Origin: REEB52 sp964626905
GTDB lineage: Bacteria > Chlamydiota > Chlamydiia > Chlamydiales > SM23-39
Assembly: GCA_964626905.1 (NCBI GenBank)
Contig: CAZVHA010000004.1
Span: 1 to 64,000, forward strand
Length of the DNA stretch: 64,000 bases
Direction of reading: 5' to 3'
In this document: one piece after another, positions 16,968-24,033 of the stretch
Layout: the number at the start of each line of letters is the position of its first letter
Position numbering within the stretch: the first letter of the stretch is position 1
Program-made: the position numbers and the translations under genes
The notes under the pieces: model-generated
Told to the model about the DNA's origin: nothing
What the model saw: the letters and a program-made list of their open reading frames with translations, nothing else
Database searches by the model: none

Positions 16968-16990
16968 GGAAGCTCCAAAGAGCTTCCCTA
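16965..16990. terminator. Bidirectional hairpin between convergent genes
   Basis: Perfect 10-bp stem tagggaagct (16965-16974) / agcttcccta (16981-16990) with a 6-base loop. It begins at the stop codon of the UGP3-like gene and lies 14 bases from the end of the convergent small membrane-protein gene. The T-runs are weak, so it is a terminator by position rather than by canonical form. Confidence 0.55.
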
Positions 16991-17003
16991 ATGTTAGCTT
17001 AGA

Positions 17004-17396
17004 TTATTCTTCTTTGCCATCGACCTTGTCCGTGCCTACTGGTTTCTTCCCATCGGGAGAAACAACTGGCTCGTCCTTCTTATCAGAACCTTTGCAGCAG
17101 CAATAGCCTAGCAAGACGGCTCCAACCGCCGCAATCGCTCCTGCAATTTTGGTCTCTTTAGGCCATGCTGCAACTTGGTGGCCAAGTTTGATAACGCTTG
17201 CTTTCAAGCTTTGCAACCAGAGCATGATTCTAGGACCTAAATTTGCAAAGAACTCGCGAACAGTTGCCCACACTCTAGTGAAAAAGGGAACTACTTCCGC
17301 ACCGGCTTTGCGTGCTCCTTCGCGCAGTCTGTTAAAACTTTGCGTGAAGAATCCAGGATTGGTTGCTGCTGATTGTACTGTGTTGACTGTAGACAT
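17004..17396 (-). CDS. Small hypothetical membrane protein with Cys-Cys-Cys motif
   Basis: The 130-residue protein starts from an ATG preceded by the excellent ribosome binding site tgaggaggttacaca. Residues 40-75 are amphipathic and aromatic. A clear membrane segment (about 83-98, A-G-A-I-A-A-V-G-A-V-L-L-G-Y) ends in C-C-C-K-G, followed by a lysine/aspartate-rich tail. A TATAAT-like box lies upstream around 17477-17482. The function is not recognisable. Cysteines directly at a membrane boundary can be acylation sites in host-targeted proteins, but this is speculation. Confidence 0.7.
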   Translation of the reverse strand: MSTVNTVQSAATNPGFFTQSFNRLREGARKAGAEVVPFFTRVWATVREFFANLGPRIMLWLQSLKASVIKLGHQVAAWPKETKIAGAIAAVGAVLLGYCCCKGSDKKDEPVVSPDGKKPVGTDKVDGKEE

Positions 17397-17627
17397 TGTG
17401 TAACCTCCTCAATGGGTTTTTTTTTTGTTGTTTATTTCTCCGAGGACCAAGGTCCTCTTGTGTTAACTGAGAACGAAAAATTATATACTCTGTAAGATAA
17501 ATGTAAAGAAAAAGCAAACACATTTTAAACCGCCCTTGAGCGTAAAGGATTAAGAAATTTCTTGACCCTTTGACTTTTAGGGCGCTTTCGGAGAAAATTA
17601 ATCCTTCAAAGAAAGAAGAGGTGTGAT

Positions 17628-18720
17628 GTGAACGGAGAAACGGAGCAAAAGATCAGGGAACTCGAAGATCGCTTTTCAGCGATGTGGAGGTATCTTTGAC
17701 TTGAGTGTCAAAGAAAAAGAGGTCAAAAGACTCGAAGAGCAGATGGCGGCGCCCCATTTTTGGGACGATGGAGCTTCTGCTAAGAAAGTGATCGACGAAT
17801 GCAATGCCCTTAAGTTATGGACTGTTCCTTACCGGGAATTGAGGGGCCGTTTTTCCGATGCAAAAGAGCTGCTCCCCGAGGCATTTGCACTCGGCGATGC
17901 AGAGCTTTTGAAAGAGCTTCTCAAGACCCTCGATGAGGTGGACCTAAAATTGGCCGATTTAGAGGTGAGAAAAATGCTCTCGCACGAACTCGATGGCAAA
18001 GATTGCTACATGGAGATCAATGCGGGTGCGGGGGGGACCGAATCTTGCGATTGGGCGGCGATGCTATCGCGGATGTATCAGCGCTGGATTGCCAAAAGGG
18101 GATGGAAGCTCGAAGTGATTGACCGATTAGAAGGGGACGTTGCCGGCATCAAAAATATGACGATGCGCATTTCGGGCCCTTTTGCCTACGGATATTGCAA
18201 ATCGGAAAAAGGGGTTCACCGCTTGGTGCGCATTTCCCCTTTTGACGCAAATGCGAGGAGGCATACTAGTTTTGCCTCCATCGATGTGACGCCGATCATC
18301 GACGATGTGATTGTCGAGGTGCGCCCTGAAGACATTAGGGTGGACACCTACCGCGCCTCAGGTGCGGGGGGCCAGCACGTCAACAAGACCGATTCGGCAG
18401 TGCGCCTCACCCACATCCCGACGGGGATTGTCGTCTCGAGTCAAAGCGAAAGAAGCCAGATTCAAAACCGAGAGACCTGCATGAAAATGCTCAAATCGAA
18501 AATCTATGAAAAAGAGTTGCGAGAAAAACAGCAAGCGATTGAAGAGCTGGGCGGCGAGAAAAAAAAGATCGAGTGGGGAAGTCAGATTCGCAATTATGTC
18601 TTCCAGCCCTATACGCTCGTGAAAGATACGCGAACAAAATACGAAGTGGGCAATATCCAGGCGGTCATGGATGGCGAGATCGACGGATTTGTCAACGCCT
18701 ATTTAAAGGAGTTTGGGTGA
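17628..18720 (+). CDS. prfB: Peptide chain release factor 2, with programmed +1 frameshift
   Basis: Translation starts at GTG 17628 after aagagg, reads 23 codons to ctt-tga (TGA 17697-17699), then must shift +1 to read gac (17698-17700) and continue to 18720. The coding join is 17628..17696,17698..18720, giving 363 residues. The main frame has the RF2 stop-recognition motif S-P-F near residue 200 and the peptidyl-tRNA hydrolysis motif G-G-Q-H-V-N-K. It releases proteins at UGA and UAA. RF2 senses its own level because the UGA is its own target. Gene order (SWIB nearby, GNAT next) matches Chlamydia CT459-CT458. Confidence 0.95.
17681..17700 (+). promoter_or_regulatory. prfB programmed frameshift site
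   Basis: The stretch gtggaggtatctttgac holds a Shine-Dalgarno-like ggagg, the slippery codon ctt and the in-frame stop tga followed by c. This is the standard RF2 autoregulation element: low RF2 lets ribosomes pause at UGA and slip +1. The ggagg-to-ctt spacing is close to the known optimum. Confidence 0.93.
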
Positions 18721-19211
18721 TTCCGATTGAAGGATATGATATCCGGTTTTCCACAATGGAGGATCTCTCTTATTTACAGGAGTGGTTTGAGCTCCCCGGC
18801 ACCTCGGACGATTTTTCTTTCGGGGAAAAAGAGAAGGAAGAGGCCCTGAAAAACTGGATTGGGTTTTCAAAATTCAAAGCCTCTTTGACCGGCCTGATTG
18901 CCGACGTCCCTTGTGCTATCGGGACCCTCTTTCTAATGCCATATAAAAAAGTGGCGCACCACTGCTCTTTTTATCTGATCGTCGATCCGAAGCACCGCAG
19001 GCGGGGCATTGGCTGTTCGATGGTGCGCAATTTGTTAAATCTTGCAAAGACGAGGTTTAAAATTGAGGCTGTCCACGTAGAGATCTATGAACCGGCGCCG
19101 ATGGCACCTCTTTTGCGCAAAGTAGGGTTTTCTGAGGTGTTTCGGCAGCAAAATTTTGTCAAAATCAATGGGAAATCAAAGGCCCGTATTGTTTTGGAGC
19201 ACCCTTTGTAA
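18717..19211 (+). CDS. GNAT-family acetyltransferase, copy 1
   Basis: The 164-residue protein has the GNAT acetyl-CoA-binding motif A D-P-K-H-R-R-R-G-I-G near residue 97 and motif B V-H-V-E-I-Y near 121. GTG at 18717 overlaps the prfB stop (GTGA), so translation is coupled to RF2. It corresponds in position to CT458 of C. trachomatis. The next gene is a clear paralog. Ribosomal-protein or other N-acetylation by a RimJ-like enzyme is possible, but the substrate is unknown. Confidence 0.82.
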   Translation: MIPIEGYDIRFSTMEDLSYLQEWFELPGTSDDFSFGEKEKEEALKNWIGFSKFKASLTGLIADVPCAIGTLFLMPYKKVAHHCSFYLIVDPKHRRRGIGCSMVRNLLNLAKTRFKIEAVHVEIYEPAPMAPLLRKVGFSEVFRQQNFVKINGKSKARIVLEHPL

Positions 19212-19703
19212 ATGAATGAGCATACCACTATCCGATTTGGAGAGGAGTCTGATCAAGCCTATCTCATCGAGTGGCTTCTTCAGCCCGGAGTTTTGGATGG
19301 CTTCCCTTTGACGGGAATCCGAGAGATCGAGGATGCGGCCCGCATTTGGATCAGCTATCATAAAAATCACGCCGTTCTCACAGCGCTTTGGGATGGAGTT
19401 CCCTGCGGGATTGCCAACCTCTATATACAGTCCTATGAAAAAATGTCCCATCAATGCCTTTTTGCGATCATTGTCGATGAAAAACACCGGGGCAAAGGGG
19501 TGGGCGCCAAACTTTTAAGAGAGCTCATGAAACTTGCCAAAGAGCGGTTTCATCTCGAGTTTTTGCACCTCGAAGTGTATCAGGGCAACCCGGCCATTGC
19601 GCTCTACGAAAGACTCGGCTTTAGCCAGTATGGCGTTCACAAGCGCTTCATCAAAGATGAGGGGCGCTATATCGATAAAATCCTCATGCAAAAATACCTA
19701 TGA
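19212..19703 (+). CDS. GNAT-family acetyltransferase, copy 2
   Basis: The 163-residue protein has D-E-K-H-R-G-K-G-V-G as acetyl-CoA-binding motif A and L-H-L-E-V-Y-Q-G-N-P-A-I-A-L-Y-E-R-L-G-F as the C-terminal motif. It begins immediately after the stop of copy 1 and shares its layout, including a conserved W-[IL]...[AL]-T-[GA]-L region and the M-[KS]-H-[HQ]-C segment, so it arose by tandem duplication. Copy 2 keeps the more canonical motif. The substrate is unknown. Confidence 0.82.
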   Translation: MNEHTTIRFGEESDQAYLIEWLLQPGVLDGFPLTGIREIEDAARIWISYHKNHAVLTALWDGVPCGIANLYIQSYEKMSHQCLFAIIVDEKHRGKGVGAKLLRELMKLAKERFHLEFLHLEVYQGNPAIALYERLGFSQYGVHKRFIKDEGRYIDKILMQKYL

Positions 19704-20362
19704 TGAAACATCCCCTAGAAGAGCTTGCGACCTTTCCCATTGAACTCATTTGGCACGAGAATAAAACCGTCTACATCACTGTCATCAAAGAGCCGAGGAA
19801 AGTGCTGGTGCGGCTCCACCGCCTTTTTTACGATGCGCCAACCCCTGTTTTGGAGGCTCTTTTGCGCTATGCAAATGGGCGCGATCGGCAGGCCAAAGCG
19901 GTGATTCGGCAAATGGCCCATCTCCATTTTTCCAAGGGGAGGGGGGCGCGAAAAGAGTTGAAGAGCCGGGGCAATACGTACGATTTACAAGCTATTTTCC
20001 GGGGAGTGCAAAAATGGATTCCCGTTGAGGATGTCGCGATCGGCTGGTCGGAGCGCAAAGGGCGAGGGAAATTCCACTCCATCACTTTTGGCGCCTACGA
20101 TTGCCATGCGAGACAGATTCGGATCAACCCCATTCTCGATGACCCAGAAGTTCCCCTTTATTTTCTCGAATATATCGTCTATCATGAGGTGCTTCACGCC
20201 TTATGCCCCTCGAAGATGGATCCAGAGGGGAGATGCTCGGTCCATACGAGGGAATTTAGAGAAAAGGAGCGGCAATTCTTTAAATACAAAGAGGCAAAGG
20301 AGTGGGAAAAGCAGAGTTTGACGTTTTTTAAAAAAAAGGGGCGCTCTCATGGCAGGTCATAG
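19700..20362 (+). CDS. SprT/YgjP-like putative metalloprotein
   Basis: The 220-residue protein has a zinc-protease motif H-E-V-L-H near residue 161, with a further histidine downstream (V-H-T-R-E-F-R), as in SprT-like and YgjP-like families. The region around R-I-N-P-I-L-D-D-P-E-V-P fits SprT-like architecture. ATG 19700 overlaps the previous stop by 4 bases (ATGA). The 3' end overlaps yebC by 14 bases, so it belongs to the prfB-yebC operon. Proteolysis of DNA-protein cross-links is known for eukaryotic SPRTN; bacterial roles are unclear. Confidence 0.75.
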   Translation: MMKHPLEELATFPIELIWHENKTVYITVIKEPRKVLVRLHRLFYDAPTPVLEALLRYANGRDRQAKAVIRQMAHLHFSKGRGARKELKSRGNTYDLQAIFRGVQKWIPVEDVAIGWSERKGRGKFHSITFGAYDCHARQIRINPILDDPEVPLYFLEYIVYHEVLHALCPSKMDPEGRCSVHTREFREKERQFFKYKEAKEWEKQSLTFFKKKGRSHGRS

Positions 20363-21065
20363 TAAGTGGGCAAATATCAAACACCGCAAAGAGAGGGCCG
20401 ACAAGAAAAAGGGGAAAATCTTTTCCCGCATCGTGAAAGAGATCATCAGCGCGGTTAAACAGGGGGGATCAGACCCCAAGAACAATGCCAAATTGCGCGT
20501 GGCCATCCAAAAGGCAAAAGAGGCTTGCGTCCCGAACGACAACGTCGAGCGCAACATCAAAAAAGCGGCCAGCTCCGATGCCCAAGAGTACATTTCGATG
20601 ACCTATGAACTTTACGGCTACGGCGGGGTGGGGATCATCGCCGATATCATGACCGATAATAAAAATAGGATCTCTTCCGATATCCAAATCGCCATCAATA
20701 AATGCGGAGGGAGAGTCGCCACCCCCGGAGCGGTCTCCTACAATTTCGATCGAAAAGGACTCATCCGGATCCCCAAAGGGGAAGGGAAAGAAGATGCGCT
20801 CTTTTTGCTCGTGAGCGAAAGCGGCGCCGAAGATTTTAAAGAAGAGGACGAAAGTTTTGTCGTTATCACCCCTATCGAGGCCTTTATCCCAGTGAAAGAG
20901 GCGCTCGAAAAAAGCGGGGCCAAAATCGAGGAGGCCGAGCTCGCCATGGTCCCTAAAATCTGGGTCGAAGTCAATGACACCGACGCCGATGCCAATATCG
21001 CCCTCATCGAATGGCTCGAAAATCTAGATGACGTCGATGCCGTCTATCATAATATGAAAGTGTAA
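20349..21065 (+). CDS. yebC: YebC/PmpR-family protein
   Basis: The 238-residue protein has the diagnostic N-terminus M-A-G-H-S-K-W-A-N-I-K-H-R-K. The YebC core continues with I-F-S-R-I-V-K-E-I, N-A-K-L-R, V-P-N-D-N-V-E-R-N-I and the Y-E-L-Y-G-Y-G-G-V-G block. YebC proteins bind DNA as regulators in some species, and members of the family also help ribosomes through difficult stretches such as polyproline. The start lies within the preceding gene. In C. trachomatis the gene next to yebC is tarp; here two unrelated effector-like genes follow. Confidence 0.95.
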   Translation: MAGHSKWANIKHRKERADKKKGKIFSRIVKEIISAVKQGGSDPKNNAKLRVAIQKAKEACVPNDNVERNIKKAASSDAQEYISMTYELYGYGGVGIIADIMTDNKNRISSDIQIAINKCGGRVATPGAVSYNFDRKGLIRIPKGEGKEDALFLLVSESGAEDFKEEDESFVVITPIEAFIPVKEALEKSGAKIEEAELAMVPKIWVEVNDTDADANIALIEWLENLDDVDAVYHNMKV

Positions 21066-21099
21066 CAATTATATATTGCATTTGATACAATATATAATT

Positions 21100-22296
21100 A
21101 TGTCTGCAATTTGTAATAAAATTAATTCGTATTTACCGTTATTGGGATATTTGACTGTCGGAGCAGTGGGCTTGGCGACTTATATCGATTCTGGGATGCC
21201 AGTGGCGCTGACAGCAATTGCTGCGGCGGGCTATGCTGTAAAGAAATTTTTTCAAAAAGAGGAGCCGGTAGTTCGCCCACCTCAGGAACGCCGACTTTCG
21301 GAAAAGGTAATATTATTGCCTACTGAAGGGCGCCTTGCGGAAATACAGAATCAAAAGGCGAGCTGTTTTTGTACTACTGTCTTATGGGCTTTTTTCGCAA
21401 ATAACCGCTCAGCGCTCGATGGGCTCCCTTCAGCCATTTTAAGGGAATGGAATCTTCTTGCGCCTGCATCAGATGAGGACGTTGAACTGCATCAAATCTT
21501 GCAAATCCGGGGTGCTATTACGTTGAAAAAGTTGAGAGAGCTCAGACAGCTATTGCAGCTCAGAGAAAAAGAGGGGAGACTCAATGGTCAGTTGAACAAA
21601 ATGCTCTCGCTTTTAGAACTGCATAAGATGGTTCGGATGACGCTGAAGCAAAAACCCAATGTGAGTGCTGCGGCCATGCGAAAGATAGCGGCACGGGTCA
21701 ATGGCAGTTTTAGGGATACGGGATCGCAATTTGGCGACGCAGATGAGATCTTTCGCATCTTGGGCGCCCTTATTTTTGAAGATTCTCCCGATCAGCAAAC
21801 CCTCACAGATCGGTTGGGCCGTAAGGAAAATAATTGGGGTGCTATCCCTCTTTGCTTGGAAGAGGGGCTCACCCTTTCCGATCTATTCGTCTCCCAATAT
21901 GAGGGGGCAGAATTCGACCGTCCCCCAGAATTCATCGCTTTTACTGTGAAAAGAAACGACGTTGTTGTCGAAGAGAGAAAATTCAGTCCCAATGAATTTG
22001 ATTACGTGTCTATCGATCTTTTAAATCCCATTAATCCCAATGAGGAGTTTTCCCTCAACCGCCCGTTTTTCAAAAATGGGGCCGCAGCTAGCTACGAACT
22101 TACAGGGATTGTAAGGCGGATCAAAAGGGATGGAATTCGCCACTATGATGCCTTTTGGAAAGGGAAGAGTGGGCAGTGGTATCAGGGGGATGATTTAGGA
22201 GTTTCGGGTAATGGCGCAACTGTCAAAAGAGTAAGTAAAAATTTTACTTTTCGTGAAGTTAAAAGTGGCTATCTCTTCTTTTATCAAAAAATGTAA
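21100..22296 (+). CDS. Putative ubiquitin-specific-protease-like effector with Inc-like membrane hairpin
   Basis: The 398-residue protein has residues 11-45 forming two adjacent hydrophobic helices with a short polar turn (Inc-like bilobed segment). The rest resembles a USP (C19) deubiquitinase. The Cys box is K-A-S-C-F-C-T-T-V-L-W-A-F (Cys89). The Q-F-G-D-A-D-E-I-F-R segment at 210-219 matches the usual Q-x-D-A-x-E-F. The F-I-A-F-T-V-K-R strand sits where L-x-L-K-R-F is expected. The His box is Y-E-L-T-G-I-V-R-R...R-H-Y-D-A-F (His348) followed by W-Y-Q-G-D-D (Asp364) and Y-L-F-F-Y-Q. It would remove ubiquitin from host proteins. The assignment is by eye. Confidence 0.62.
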   Translation: MSAICNKINSYLPLLGYLTVGAVGLATYIDSGMPVALTAIAAAGYAVKKFFQKEEPVVRPPQERRLSEKVILLPTEGRLAEIQNQKASCFCTTVLWAFFANNRSALDGLPSAILREWNLLAPASDEDVELHQILQIRGAITLKKLRELRQLLQLREKEGRLNGQLNKMLSLLELHKMVRMTLKQKPNVSAAAMRKIAARVNGSFRDTGSQFGDADEIFRILGALIFEDSPDQQTLTDRLGRKENNWGAIPLCLEEGLTLSDLFVSQYEGAEFDRPPEFIAFTVKRNDVVVEERKFSPNEFDYVSIDLLNPINPNEEFSLNRPFFKNGAAASYELTGIVRRIKRDGIRHYDAFWKGKSGQWYQGDDLGVSGNGATVKRVSKNFTFREVKSGYLFFYQKM

Positions 22297-22386
22297 ACAC
22301 ATTATTTTAAGTATCATTTAACTTGATTTTTTATTACATAGTGGTTTATAATTTTAGTATTAACGAAATAAATTTTGGAGAAATAT

Positions 22387-24033
22387 ATGAGTATAGTTGG
22401 TGGGCGGAATGGATATAACGAAAAGGGGTCACAAGGTTCTTGCTACGCGAATCCCTTCGACGACTGGGCGGCGGAGCCCCCCTCTGAAAAGAAATATAGT
22501 GCGTGTAATAGAATCACAGGTTTTTTGGGATCCATGAAGGATTCTGTTGTATCAACATCAGGTGCGTTAGTTTCAACTGCCTCGAGTGCGATCATTGCGG
22601 GCTTGTTTAAGGGAGGCAAATATCTGTACAGCCGCTTTTCTCACAAGCAGCCACCGGCAGTCCCCACTATTGTAATAGAAGAAGAAGGGGCGTCGGACGC
22701 AGATGTGAACGAAGCTGAGGATGACAAAAAGGTTCAGCGAGGTCCTTCGGAGGTGACTGTCTTAAAAAGTCTAACCCAGGCCTCAAATGGATATGCTACA
22801 CAGGAAGACATTATTGGCCTAAGCGCTCCTGCAAAACCAAAAGGCCCGACAATTCCAGCGAAGGCGTCAATGGTTGAGGATGACGAAAAGGTTCTACAAG
22901 ATTCTTCGGAGGAGATTTTTTTAGGAGAGGTAGATGGTTTTAATCCCTTTAAGGGAAGAATCTTTTTACACGAAGACATTAGGAATCGGATTTATGCTGC
23001 CCTGGTAAGTGTAGAAACGGGGCTTCCAAAGATGGAGTCAGTGTGGGGCAATGAACTCGGCACCTCTTTTTGTATTCTTCAAGCAGCCCTTAATTCACAA
23101 GGTATTTTAGAGTCTCTTCCACCAGCTCTAAGATTGAGATTAGACGAAAGATTTTTGTTCGGCTCGAAATTGGGAGATGCAAAGTTTCGTTCAAAAATTA
23201 TTGGTAATGAGAAAGATAAAGACTTAGTTGTAGGAATTATCAACATCTTGAGAAGAGATCGATTTGGTATTAAAGATATTGATGGATTAATTGAAGGCCT
23301 CAATTTTTTAGTTTCAAGAAAACCGAACAAGAGTTCCCCCTTTGACCAGAAGGAAAGGACTAGAATGAGTAGAACAGTCGTTTTATTGCAATTTTTACGC
23401 ATAGTTTTGAAGCTCAACATAAAGATTGAGAATATCGACATCGAAGAATTCAATGACTCTTTGCGGCGGAGTATTACTGAGAGTATAAAGATGAAAGATC
23501 CAAAAAGATCGGACGCAAAAGTATTAGCTGATGTTAATAAAGCATCAGTGCATTCTAAAATGAAAGAGTTTCTGCGTTGTTTTTCCTCTAAAGAAAATAA
23601 GAGGACACTTTCTGACAATTTCCCTACGCTTTACAAAAAGAGAGACGATAAAGAATTTCAGAAGGCTCGCGGGAAGGATTCAACATTAATCCCAGTGAGC
23701 AAAATTTGCACAATCGCTAACACATCCGTGGTCTCTTTGAATAAAAGAACGGGTCGTATGATCTGCTATCCAACGTCTGGTGAATATGTGCCGGAGGGTG
23801 ATTTCTTTGCAAGGAATGAGCATGCGGACAGAATTATATTAGTAGAGCCGCGCTCCACCTTCCGAGATCTTGATGGATTGATTGATCGAACTGCCGAAGG
23901 GGTCAAAGCAATGACTGCAGCAGGGGTCAAAGCAGCGGTCACAACAGGGGTCAAAAGACTCTTCTTTAGGCCAGAAGGGGCCACCCCCATCCCTACAGAG
24001 GGGGAGAAGACCCTACCGCACACCAGTTTGTAA
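22387..24033 (+). CDS. Hypothetical effector-like protein
   Basis: The 548-residue protein starts from an ATG supported by ttggagaaatat. Residues 45-75 are weakly hydrophobic (glycine/serine/alanine-rich), followed by an acidic linker with a duplicated E-D-D-[ED]-K-V-[QL]-[RQ]-x-x-S-E-E/V unit (about 110 and 160). A segment G-T-S-F-C-I-L-Q-A-A-L-N (near 223) vaguely recalls the Cys box of the preceding USP-like protein, but no matching His box is visible. The C-terminus has three imperfect G-V-K-A-x-T-x-A-type repeats. The gene is A+T-rich and its 3' end overlaps the convergent M16 protease by 21 bases. Function is unknown. Confidence 0.65.
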   Translation: MSIVGGRNGYNEKGSQGSCYANPFDDWAAEPPSEKKYSACNRITGFLGSMKDSVVSTSGALVSTASSAIIAGLFKGGKYLYSRFSHKQPPAVPTIVIEEEGASDADVNEAEDDKKVQRGPSEVTVLKSLTQASNGYATQEDIIGLSAPAKPKGPTIPAKASMVEDDEKVLQDSSEEIFLGEVDGFNPFKGRIFLHEDIRNRIYAALVSVETGLPKMESVWGNELGTSFCILQAALNSQGILESLPPALRLRLDERFLFGSKLGDAKFRSKIIGNEKDKDLVVGIINILRRDRFGIKDIDGLIEGLNFLVSRKPNKSSPFDQKERTRMSRTVVLLQFLRIVLKLNIKIENIDIEEFNDSLRRSITESIKMKDPKRSDAKVLADVNKASVHSKMKEFLRCFSSKENKRTLSDNFPTLYKKRDDKEFQKARGKDSTLIPVSKICTIANTSVVSLNKRTGRMICYPTSGEYVPEGDFFARNEHADRIILVEPRSTFRDLDGLIDRTAEGVKAMTAAGVKAAVTTGVKRLFFRPEGATPIPTEGEKTLPHTSL

